DNA of 64,000 nt from UMGS1696 sp963643035 (GTDB lineage: Bacteria; Bacillota; Clostridia; Oscillospirales; CAG-272). The stretch is taken from contig CAVIKO010000003.1 in NCBI GenBank assembly GCA_963643035.1, positions 1 through 64,000 on the forward strand, in the 5' to 3' direction. The translations under genes and the position numbers were made by a program. Below, piece by piece: positions 53,811-61,349 of this stretch; within the stretch, counting starts at the first letter, position 1, and every line of letters begins with the position of its first letter. The notes beneath the pieces were generated by a model. It searched no databases, was not told where the DNA came from, and worked only from the letters and a program-made list of their open reading frames with translations.

Positions 53811-56411
53811 TCAGGACAAGAGCTTCTTCCACTCGTAGATGAGATTCAGCGCTTCAATCGGTGTCAGCGTGTTGATGTCTGTTTTCTGAAGGCGGTTTTT
53901 AATCTCATCCGCGGCGGAGTCCGTGAAAGTCAGAGATAACGGCGCGTCCGATTCCGGCTTTTTGACGCCTTTCGGCGGTTTTACGGCGTTTTTGTCCTCG
54001 GATTCCAGCGTTTTCAGAATCTCACGCGCCCGCCTGGTCACTTCTGTGGGGACTCCAGCAAGACGCGCCACCTCAATGCCGTAGCTGTCGTCCGTAGGCC
54101 CCTTGACGATTTTACGCAAAAACGTGATGTCCTCGCCGCGTTTCTTCGCCGCTACATGATAGTTTACCACACCGGGCAGTTCTTCCTCCAACACTGTCAA
54201 CTCGTGATAGTGGGTCGCGAACATGGTCTTTGCCCCGATTTTGCGGCTCGCCGTATATTCTGCGACCGCCCGTGCGATGCTCATACCGTCGTAGGTGCTG
54301 GTTCCACGGCCAATCTCGTCGTAGATGATGAAGCTGCGCCGGGTAGCGTTCGCCAATATGTAGGCGACCTCCTTCATTTCAAGCATGAATGTGGACTGTC
54401 CCGATGCCAGATCGTCTGATGCGCCAACCCGGGTGAACAGCTTATCCACGATCCCGATGTGCGCTTCTGCCGCCGGGACAAAGGAACCGAGCTGCGCCAT
54501 CAGAACGATCAGCGCGACCTGCCGCATGTACGTTGATTTGCCCGCCATGTTCGGCCCCGTGATGAGCATGAGCGTGTCTCCGCCGGTTTGGAGCGCGGTA
54601 TCGTTCGGGACAAAGTAGGAGTCCTTCACAAACTGCTCAACTACCGGGTGTCTGCCGTCCGTGATCCGGAGCTCATTGCTGTAATCCACCACCGGGCAGA
54701 CATAGTTGTAAAGAGACGCTGCCTCCGCGAGAGAGATGTATACATCCAGTCGGGCAAGTGCGTCGGCACAGGTACGAATCCGTCCCGCTTCCCGGGCAAC
54801 GGCGCTGCGCAGCTCCACGAAGATGTCGTATTCCAGCCCCTTGAGCTTGTCCTCCGCGCCGAGGATGGTCGCTTCCATTTCCTTCAGGCCGTCCGTGATG
54901 TACCGCTCCTTGTCGGATAATGTCTGTTTGCGGACATATCCAGCCGGCACCTGATCCGCGGCGGAGCGCGGCAGCTCAATGTAATAGCCGAAAACACGGT
55001 TGTAACCGATTTTCAGCCCCTTTATTCCGGTTTTCTCCCGTTCGGCAGCCTCTGTTTCGCGGATCCAGTCCTTGCCGTTTGTCATGATGTACCGCAGCTG
55101 ATCCACGTCCTCGTTGTAGCCGTCCTTCAGGATACCGCCCTCCCTGATCAAAAACGGCGGATTTTCTGCAACAGCTTCATCAATCATGCGGTACACATCG
55201 TCCAGCGGATCGAGATCCTCATAAACAGACGAAAGCTCGCCGCCGGAGGGAATGTGGAATTCCGCGAGAAGCTCCCGCAGCTTCGGGATGATCCCGAGTG
55301 TCTGGGCAATCGCGCGCAGATCCCGTCCACCTGCCGTCTGGTATGTCACCTTGGTGATGAGCCGCTCTAAATCGAGTACCCGCGTCAACAGATCACGGAG
55401 CTCTTCCCGCAGCATGAAATTGCCGACAAGGGCTTCCACTGCCTGCTGTCGTGCTATGATTTGCACCGCGTTTGTCAGGGGATGCTCGATCCGGTTTTTG
55501 AGCATACGCGCCCCCATCGCTGTCTCCGTTTTGTCGAGAACCCAGAGGAGCGAGCCTTTTTTGTCCTTCGTCAGCATCGTCTCACACAATTCAAGATTCC
55601 GGCGCGTGGCAAAATCCATCTCCAGAAACTGTGACGCTTCATATATGTGGAGGTTTTTGATATACGAGATGTCTGTCATCTGTGTTTCTGCAATATAGGC
55701 GAGGGATGCGCCGATTGCTACACGTGCGCCTCGGGATACGCCGTCGAGAACGGAGGAATCGAACTGTGCTTCCGTTTTGACAAGCGCGTCCTCCTCTGCG
55801 AAATACTTCACCGCTCCTTCGGACAGCGACAGGTTCTGCCGTTCTTGGCAATACGCTGCGACCTTCGGCAGGGCGGACAGCGAGGTATTCACAAGAATTT
55901 CCCGCGGTGCGTAGGTAGCAAGCTCTGTGACAAGCGTGTCCTCCCCGTCCTCCACCGCAAATGCCGTCGCGCAGATATACGCTGTTGAAATGTCGCAGAA
56001 CGACAGGCCAATCACGTCCGCACCGCTGTAAATGGTGCAGAGGTAATTGTTTACCTTGTCGTTGAGCAGATCCGTTTCAATGAGCGTTCCCGGCGTAATG
56101 ATCCGGATGACCTCCCGTTTTACGAGGTTTTTTGTCGTTTTCGGATCCTCCACCTGCTCGCAGATCGCTACCTTGAAACCGCGCTCAATCAGCTTTCCGA
56201 TATACCCCTCGCTGGAGTGATACGGTATGCCGCACATGGGTGCACGTTCGGCTTCGCCGCAGTCCTTGCCGGTCAAGGTAAGATCAAGCTCTGCGGAGAC
56301 GGTCAGCGCATCGTCGTAGAACATCTCATAGAAGTCCCCGAGCCGGTAAAATAGGATAAAATCCTTGTATTGGTTTTTGATGTCAAAGTACTGCTGCATC
56401 ATCGGCGTCAT
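53811..56411 (-). CDS. mutS: DNA mismatch recognition protein MutS
   Basis: The 866-residue ATPase begins MTPMMQQYFDIKNQYKD, with the mismatch-contact FYRLGDFYEMFYDDA motif (about 20-35), a clamp/lever middle region, then Walker A GPNMAGKST and Walker B IIYDEIGRGTST near the end, and a helix-turn-helix dimer tail. GAGG precedes the ATG. The order miaB-ricA-mutS-mutL is that of Bacillus subtilis without cotE. The 170 bases upstream contain an 11-bp inverted repeat and repeat A6. Confidence 0.97.
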   Translation of the reverse strand: MTPMMQQYFDIKNQYKDFILFYRLGDFYEMFYDDALTVSAELDLTLTGKDCGEAERAPMCGIPYHSSEGYIGKLIERGFKVAICEQVEDPKTTKNLVKREVIRIITPGTLIETDLLNDKVNNYLCTIYSGADVIGLSFCDISTAYICATAFAVEDGEDTLVTELATYAPREILVNTSLSALPKVAAYCQERQNLSLSEGAVKYFAEEDALVKTEAQFDSSVLDGVSRGARVAIGASLAYIAETQMTDISYIKNLHIYEASQFLEMDFATRRNLELCETMLTKDKKGSLLWVLDKTETAMGARMLKNRIEHPLTNAVQIIARQQAVEALVGNFMLREELRDLLTRVLDLERLITKVTYQTAGGRDLRAIAQTLGIIPKLRELLAEFHIPSGGELSSVYEDLDPLDDVYRMIDEAVAENPPFLIREGGILKDGYNEDVDQLRYIMTNGKDWIRETEAAEREKTGIKGLKIGYNRVFGYYIELPRSAADQVPAGYVRKQTLSDKERYITDGLKEMEATILGAEDKLKGLEYDIFVELRSAVAREAGRIRTCADALARLDVYISLAEAASLYNYVCPVVDYSNELRITDGRHPVVEQFVKDSYFVPNDTALQTGGDTLMLITGPNMAGKSTYMRQVALIVLMAQLGSFVPAAEAHIGIVDKLFTRVGASDDLASGQSTFMLEMKEVAYILANATRRSFIIYDEIGRGTSTYDGMSIARAVAEYTASRKIGAKTMFATHYHELTVLEEELPGVVNYHVAAKKRGEDITFLRKIVKGPTDDSYGIEVARLAGVPTEVTRRAREILKTLESEDKNAVKPPKGVKKPESDAPLSLTFTDSAADEIKNRLQKTDINTLTPIEALNLIYEWKKLLS

Positions 56412-56454
56412 GGGACAAACCTCGCGTGTGAATGATTGTTTGGAAAAGGCAAGA

Positions 56455-56496
56455 CCGGAAAAGTCCCGCTCTCTTAAGGATGGCGGACTTTTCCGG
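56455..56496. repeat. Perfect 11-bp inverted repeat upstream of mutS
   Basis: CCGGAAAAGTC (56455-56465) and its complement (56486-56496) enclose 20 bases. On neither strand is it followed by a clean T-run, so it may be leader structure rather than a terminator. Confidence 0.6.
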
Positions 56497-56588
56497 CATA
56501 CGGTTTTTGGAAAATGCCGTTCTGTGAAGCTACCGCACCAATATGTTTTTTGCGTGGAAACACGATGGATGCGGTGCTTTCTCAGAGT

Positions 56589-56717
56589 TTAGGAACGCGC
56601 TGAAAAATCATCCTAAGGAACCTCTGAATAAATCGGATTTTTGCGACAAAAGGCTGAAATATAGGGGCTTTTATCGCAAATAACCTTAAATCAGAGGTTT
56701 CCTAAATCAGCGTTTTT
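56589..56717. repeat. Nested family A repeat, copy A6
   Basis: An outer pair (TTAGGAACGCGCTGAAAAATC and ATCAGCGTTTTTC) encloses a complete second element at 56612-56705 with ends CTAAGGAACCTCTGA and TCAGAGGTTTCC. It abuts the ricA stop codon. One element appears inserted into another. Confidence 0.75.
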
Positions 56718-56718
56718 C

Positions 56719-57138
56719 TCAATGGTGGTGATGGCAATCGCTGCCGCAGGAGGAGCAGTCGTGCGCACACGGACGCTTGCCGGTGATGACAAACTGCAGT
56801 TCGCCGTAGACCTCGTTTGTCAGCGCATCAAAGGCATTCTTGGCATCCACATAGGCGACATAGACCGGATGTTCCACGATTTCGTTGTACAGCGTGTCGA
56901 TGCGATCCTGAATCGTGTCGCGCAGGTCGAGAGCCGCTTCGTCCTCGCCGTTTTTCGCGTACAGATCGGAGAGCAGATTCTGCTGCGTATTGTATTCTGC
57001 GATCATTTTGTTTAAAGCATCGCAGCTTTCATATGCTGCAATGCTTGCCTCAATCGCCGCACAACGCGGATCTGCCTTGATCAGTGCGCCGAGAGAGGCG
57101 ATAACGTCTTTCATTTCGGGGGTGAGAATTTCTTCCAT
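56719..57138 (-). CDS. YlbF/YmcA (Ric) family protein with a metal-binding tail
   Basis: The 139-residue helical protein matches the YlbF/YmcA family, partners of YaaT in a complex that promotes RNase Y-dependent mRNA maturation in B. subtilis. It ends with CAHDCSSCGSDCHHHH, four cysteines and four histidines that could hold an iron-sulfur cluster or zinc. The start at 57138 follows AAGGAAGG; an upstream in-frame ATG overlaps miaB's end. Its place between miaB and mutS is that of ymcA (ricA). Confidence 0.88.
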   Translation of the reverse strand: MEEILTPEMKDVIASLGALIKADPRCAAIEASIAAYESCDALNKMIAEYNTQQNLLSDLYAKNGEDEAALDLRDTIQDRIDTLYNEIVEHPVYVAYVDAKNAFDALTNEVYGELQFVITGKRPCAHDCSSCGSDCHHHH

Positions 57139-57216
57139 GTGTGTGGTTCCTTCCTTATATAAAAGTGAATTTTTGATATGGTGGGAGAGGGAGAAACGGC
57201 GGTGCTGCACGCACGC

Positions 57217-58662
57217 TTAGGATTGGGAGTCGGCTGAAATGGCGCAGACCTGTGTTCCCTCTAAGGTAAACGGTGTCGCCGCCGTGATCTGTATATCGGT
57301 GAATTGTCCGATCAGGGCTTTTTCGCCGGCAAAATGAATCGGTCGCACCGGATCGCCGCGTCCGGTCAGCATATCCGCATTTGTTTTGCTTTCGCCTTCC
57401 ACAAGCACGCGAACGGTGCGTCCGACGAAACGTTCGTTCTTCTTTGCCGAGATCGCGTTCTGGAGTGCAAGGAGTCGCTCGAACCGCTCTGTCGATACCT
57501 CATGCGGGATCTGATCCGGCATTTCGGCGGCGGGCGTTCCCTTGCGCGGCGAATAAATGAATGAGAAGATCATATCGTACTCCACACGGCGGAGCAGCTT
57601 CAGCGTGTCCTCAAAATCCGCTTCCGTCTCGCCGGGGAATCCGACGATGATGTCCGAGGTCAGACTGATATCCGGCACTGCGGCGCGCATTTTATCGATC
57701 AGCGAGAGATAGTGTTCCGCTGTGTAACGCCGATTCATACGGCGCAGGATTTCATCTGAACCCGATTGCACCGGTAGATGGAGATGGCGCACGAGCTTTT
57801 TCTCCGTTGCGATCGCTTCGATCAGACGGTCGGACGCGTCCTTCGGGTGGCTTGTCATGAACCGTACCCGGAAATCTCCCGGCAGTGCACAAACTGCGTG
57901 GAGTACATCCGCGAAATCGTGTCCTTCCTCAAGATCCCGCCCGTAGGAATTTACGTTTTGTCCGAGCAGGGTGATGTCCCGCGCTCCGTCTGCGATGAGC
58001 AGCCGCGCTTCGTCAAGTATATCTGCCATCCGACGGCTCCGCTCTCTGCCGCGCACATAGGGGACGATGCAGTATGAGCAGAAATTATTGCAGCCGTACA
58101 TTACCGACAGCCACGCCATATGTTTGGATTCCCGGTGGATCGGCAGACCCTCCGCGATCGCGTATTCGTCACTGTGCAGAAATTGCCGTTTTCCCTTGCC
58201 AAGCGCGTCCCGCACCAGCTCCGGCAGACGATGAATTGCTCCCGTATCAAACGTGAACGCCACATAAGGATAGCTCATTTTCAGTTTGTCCGCACGATGC
58301 TCCTGTGTGACCATACAGCCGCCGACCCCGATGAGAACATCCGGATTTTGATCCTTCAGATGCTTATATTGCCCGATGATGGACAACGCCCGCTTTTCCG
58401 CGTGTTCCCGGATCGCGCATGTGTTCACAAGAATCAGTTCTGCATCCTCCGGATTGGATACCGCGCGATACCCCATCGATACCGCCAGTCCGCAAAGCCG
58501 CTCACTGTCCGCTTCGTTCTGCTGACAGCCGAAGGTCTGTACATATACCCCGGGCGCGTTTTCTCCGAACCGTCCGATGGCTTGGAAATGCGTTCTGACC
58601 GTCTCCGCCGCCGTCATCTGCTCGCGCACGGATTCCGGTGAGATGAATTTTCCGTCCTGCAT
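57217..58662 (-). CDS. miaB: tRNA-2-methylthio-N6-dimethylallyladenosine synthase
   Basis: The enzyme adds a methylthio group to i6A37 of tRNAs. It has the UPF0004 domain (VYVQTFGCQQNEADSE, conserved Cys also at NTCAIREHAEKRA and GVGGCM), the radical-SAM CNNFCSYC motif and a C-terminal TRAM domain. The start at 58662 (MQDGKF) follows GAGGA; ATGs at 58680 and 58719 are in frame but have no good site, and the upstream one lies in a GC-rich hairpin. Length about 481 residues. Confidence 0.95.
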   Translation of the reverse strand: MQDGKFISPESVREQMTAAETVRTHFQAIGRFGENAPGVYVQTFGCQQNEADSERLCGLAVSMGYRAVSNPEDAELILVNTCAIREHAEKRALSIIGQYKHLKDQNPDVLIGVGGCMVTQEHRADKLKMSYPYVAFTFDTGAIHRLPELVRDALGKGKRQFLHSDEYAIAEGLPIHRESKHMAWLSVMYGCNNFCSYCIVPYVRGRERSRRMADILDEARLLIADGARDITLLGQNVNSYGRDLEEGHDFADVLHAVCALPGDFRVRFMTSHPKDASDRLIEAIATEKKLVRHLHLPVQSGSDEILRRMNRRYTAEHYLSLIDKMRAAVPDISLTSDIIVGFPGETEADFEDTLKLLRRVEYDMIFSFIYSPRKGTPAAEMPDQIPHEVSTERFERLLALQNAISAKKNERFVGRTVRVLVEGESKTNADMLTGRGDPVRPIHFAGEKALIGQFTDIQITAATPFTLEGTQVCAISADSQS

Positions 58663-58740
58663 GAATGTATTTTTCCTCATCCCGGCGTACCGATTTTCAG
58701 TGCGCCGGGCCTTTCTCATAGCTGTATAATAAATGCCGCA

Positions 58741-59790
58741 TCAGTCCGCCATCCGATAGCCGTCCGCGTGCAGCGCAAACGAGCCGGAGGTTTTGAGTCC
58801 GTCCGTGAGATAAATCTCGTTTTCTGTGGTCACAAAAATCGCCTCAAACGATGCCTTGCCGGAATCGTAAAACGACAGTCCGTCCGCAAGTCCCATCACG
58901 AATAAAGCCGTGGACAGAGCATCCGCTGAGGCTCCATTCTGTGTCCAGACAACCACGCTCTGGAGTCCCGATTCTGCCGGATAGCCCGTCTCCGGATCAA
59001 GGATGTGGTGGTAGGTCTTTCCGTTTTCCACGAAATACCGTTCGTAGCTGCCCGATACCGATACAAATCCGTTCCGGATCGAGAGGTAACCGAGTACGGA
59101 GGTTGTGTTTTGCGGATCCTTGATGCCGATCTTGTATGCTGTGCCGTCCGGCTTTGCACCGTATACACCGATGTTGCCGCCCATGGAGACAATACCATAG
59201 GGGACTTCCGTACCGTTCAGATAGGTCAGCACTGTCTGCAGTGCGTATCCCTTTCCGATCCCGCCGAGATCGAGCTTTACCTGCGGGTCGTCCTTCGTCA
59301 CCGTCGCGCCATCCACGTGAATATTCGCAATTCCTGTATGCTTCATGGCTTCCGTGATCGCTGCAGAGGGGGGAACGGGGCCACCGCCGTTTACATTCCA
59401 CAGTGTTGTCAGCGCGCCAAGTGTCGGATCATATGCACCGTCTGTCAGAACGGAAATCTGCGATGCGGTCTGCCACACGGAGAGGAAGGTTTCGTCTGCG
59501 TCAAAGAGAAGCTGTACACCATTGTTCAGCGCGGATACCTCGCTTGCCGGATCGTAGCAGGAGAGCTTTTCCTCCAGTTCCGTGACAATATCCCGGCATC
59601 CGGCGGCAATTTCCTCCATGCGCGTATCTGTGAGATCCGCCTGCGGCAGTCGGAGCGTGATGTATGTGTCCATACCGAGAAATACCGTATCCTTGTATGT
59701 GCTTTTTCCCCGGGACGTGCAGCCGGATAAGGGGAGAAGCATAAAAATACTCAGAAAAAAGGAAAGTATGCGTTTCTGGAATCGTTTCAT
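58741..59790 (-). CDS. apbE: FAD:protein FMN transferase, membrane lipoprotein
   Basis: ApbE attaches FMN covalently to threonine of partner flavoproteins outside the membrane. A signal peptide with the lipobox LPLSGC leads into the domain with GMDTYITLRL, KLDLGGIGKGYALQ and HHILDPETGYPAESG. The start follows AAGGAGG. It follows the Gx transporter and NusG-II genes, with the family B array in between. The flavinylated target is not in the window. Confidence 0.95.
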   Translation of the reverse strand: MKRFQKRILSFFLSIFMLLPLSGCTSRGKSTYKDTVFLGMDTYITLRLPQADLTDTRMEEIAAGCRDIVTELEEKLSCYDPASEVSALNNGVQLLFDADETFLSVWQTASQISVLTDGAYDPTLGALTTLWNVNGGGPVPPSAAITEAMKHTGIANIHVDGATVTKDDPQVKLDLGGIGKGYALQTVLTYLNGTEVPYGIVSMGGNIGVYGAKPDGTAYKIGIKDPQNTTSVLGYLSIRNGFVSVSGSYERYFVENGKTYHHILDPETGYPAESGLQSVVVWTQNGASADALSTALFVMGLADGLSFYDSGKASFEAIFVTTENEIYLTDGLKTSGSFALHADGYRMAD

Positions 59791-59826
59791 GGGACGCAGA
59801 ACCTCCTTGCCTGCATGGTTTGTTGA

Positions 59827-60061
59827 GTGGGGATGATGTACAGCTGAAAGGTGAAGCGATCCACCCCACTCTCGAGAATTTCCTTGTCAGGAAATTCTCC
59901 AAAGTTTGGATTTAACAGTTGAGAGGGGATGATGTGCAGCTGAAAGGTGAAGCGATCCACCCCACTCTCGAGAATTTCCTTGTCAGGAAATTCTCCAAAG
60001 TTTGGATTTAACAGTTGAGAGGGGATGATGTACAGCTGAAAGGTGAAGCGATCCACCCCGC
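59827..60061. repeat. Family B repeat, three tandem copies
   Basis: 43-nt boxes at 59827-59869, 59923-59965 and 60019-60061 recur every 96 bases. They begin G(T/A)GGGGATGATGT and end CCACCCC(A/G)C. The two identical 53-base spacers carry a perfect 11-bp hairpin (GAGAATTTCCT / AGGAAATTCTC). Box A shares about 32 of 43 positions with the box at 36038. Confidence 0.9.
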
Positions 60062-60118
60062 TGTTAGACCGGTGCTTATCGAATGAGAACGGGAAACGGA
60101 GCCTCAGCCGACGGATTC

Positions 60119-60643
60119 TCAGCCGGGAAAATGCCGCCGCGCTCTCTCGATGACCGGAGTGATGATGTTGAGAAGGCATCCTGTGATCCCGCCGCAGATC
60201 GCTGCGCCGAGGTACAGCATCCCGCCGTAGGACAGAAGGATCTCCGTACTTCCAAGACAACACACGGCAAAACAAAGCTGTCCTGTCGTATGAACCGCCG
60301 CACATAGGATCGATATGCCGATGCAGCTGCAAAATGGTGGGAGCTTTCGCAGAAACAAGAGGAAAAGCAGTACCGCAAACCCACCAGACAGAGAAAAAAA
60401 CACCGATACGCCGCCGCCGAAGAGGAAAAACGAGAGCAGAATCCGCGCAAGGGATACCGCAGCCGCCATCCCCATGGAATAGTGGTACGCCACGTAGACG
60501 ACCATGATGTTCGACAGTCCCAGCTTCACGCCGGGCAGCGGGAGGGGGAGCGGAAGAAAGACCGCTTCCAGATACGAAAGAAGAAGCGACACACCGAGCA
60601 GTGCGGCGCCATGTGTCAGGGAGTGAATCCTATCCCGCCACAT
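60119..60643 (-). CDS. Gx transporter family membrane protein (EetB-like)
   Basis: The 174-residue protein has about six membrane segments and belongs to the Gx transporter/Hpre_diP_synt_I family (LPLPLPGVKLGLSNIMVVYV near 30). In Listeria the homologue is EetB, required for extracellular electron transfer with EetA and FmnB (ApbE). The start at 60643 follows GAGGAGG and overlaps the NusG-II gene by 14 bases. The older family name (heptaprenyl diphosphate synthase component I) does not match its transporter-like form. Confidence 0.87.
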   Translation of the reverse strand: MWRDRIHSLTHGAALLGVSLLLSYLEAVFLPLPLPLPGVKLGLSNIMVVYVAYHYSMGMAAAVSLARILLSFFLFGGGVSVFFSLSGGFAVLLFLLFLRKLPPFCSCIGISILCAAVHTTGQLCFAVCCLGSTEILLSYGGMLYLGAAICGGITGCLLNIITPVIERARRHFPG

Positions 60644-61010
60644 AATCCGCCTCCTCTGCTTCCTCTGTACCACGGACCCGTACAACAACTTCCGCCGGAA
60701 TGCAGACAATCACACTGCCGGCAGTGGAGATCTCGCCTGTTTTCACGCATACCCGATCGGGACAATCCGCAGATGTGACCGATACCGCGCCGTCTGCGAT
60801 GGTTACGGTCAGCGTATAGCCGCCATGGGTGATCGGAATGGTACATTCGTCCGTCATCGGATACCGGGAGATCGTGTCGCCGCAGAGAATTTCGCAGTAT
60901 GCACCGCCTGTCACATGGGAAAAATGGGGATACAGGAAAAGTCCCACGGCAAGAAGCACTACAGCACACAGAACAACGAGATCGCCTTTATGAAAATGGG
61001 TGTACGGCAT
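60630..61010 (-). CDS. NusG domain II membrane-anchored protein (EetA-like)
   Basis: The 126-residue protein has one N-terminal membrane helix (about 9-28) and an extracellular NusG-II domain with CPDRVCVKTGEIS and IVCIPAEVVVRV. It is not the transcription factor NusG. Listeria EetA has the same build and partner. The start at 61010 follows GGAGGAAG; an in-frame frame runs upstream but crosses the promoter. It leads the operon with the Gx transporter and apbE. Confidence 0.87.
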   Translation of the reverse strand: MPYTHFHKGDLVVLCAVVLLAVGLFLYPHFSHVTGGAYCEILCGDTISRYPMTDECTIPITHGGYTLTVTIADGAVSVTSADCPDRVCVKTGEISTAGSVIVCIPAEVVVRVRGTEEAEEADYVAG

Positions 61011-61070
61011 ACGCGCTTCCTCCGGTTTTGCGACAGCTGCGACAGTGGTGCGATTTTGACATACATCCTT

Positions 61071-61100
61071 ATTATACAACACGCATGTGCGTTGTGTCAA
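61071..61100 (-). promoter_or_regulatory. Promoter of the NusG-II / Gx / apbE operon
   Basis: On the minus strand TTGACA, an 18-base near-palindromic spacer (CAACGCACATGCGTGTTG) and TATAAT lie about 60 bases before the start. Confidence 0.8.
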
Positions 61101-61171
61101 GCGTATAGTTGGAAACATTGCCGCACGGCGCGGAAATTGCGTAAAAAACGGCATGGAGCGTTGAAGAGAAT

Positions 61172-61230
61172 GAGGGAAACGCTGAACCCGGTGTTTGACG
61201 CGAAATCCGATTGCAAAATCGAATTTAAAA
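61172..61230. repeat. Family A repeat, partial copy A7
   Basis: Only a left half is recognisable: GGGAAACGCTGA, then TTTGACGCGAAATCCGATT. It sits just upstream of the promoter of solute-binding protein 3. Confidence 0.45.
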
Positions 61231-61244
61231 AAACCACAAATTTC

Positions 61245-61273
61245 TTGACATTCGCACTGTGATGTTGTATACT
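61245..61273 (+). promoter_or_regulatory. Promoter of solute-binding protein 3
   Basis: TTGACA, a 17-base spacer and TATACT lie about 75 bases before the start. Confidence 0.85.
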
Positions 61274-61349
61274 ATAGTAAAGTCATGTTTGCTATGAGGT
61301 GAATATGATAACTACAGTTGTCAATATACAACGAAGAGAGGATGATTTT

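Noticed and set aside
59827..60061. CRISPR-like array
   Set aside because: Spacers are identical to each other and carry a hairpin, so they are not unique spacers; no cas genes are near.
59787..60332. A minus-strand protein with repeats like GVDRFTFQL
   Set aside because: The protein repeat is only the translation of the family B DNA array and runs over the start of the Gx transporter's downstream region; it has no ribosome site.
60630..61010. Transcription factor NusG
   Set aside because: It has a membrane helix and only the NusG-II domain; no NGN or KOW part.
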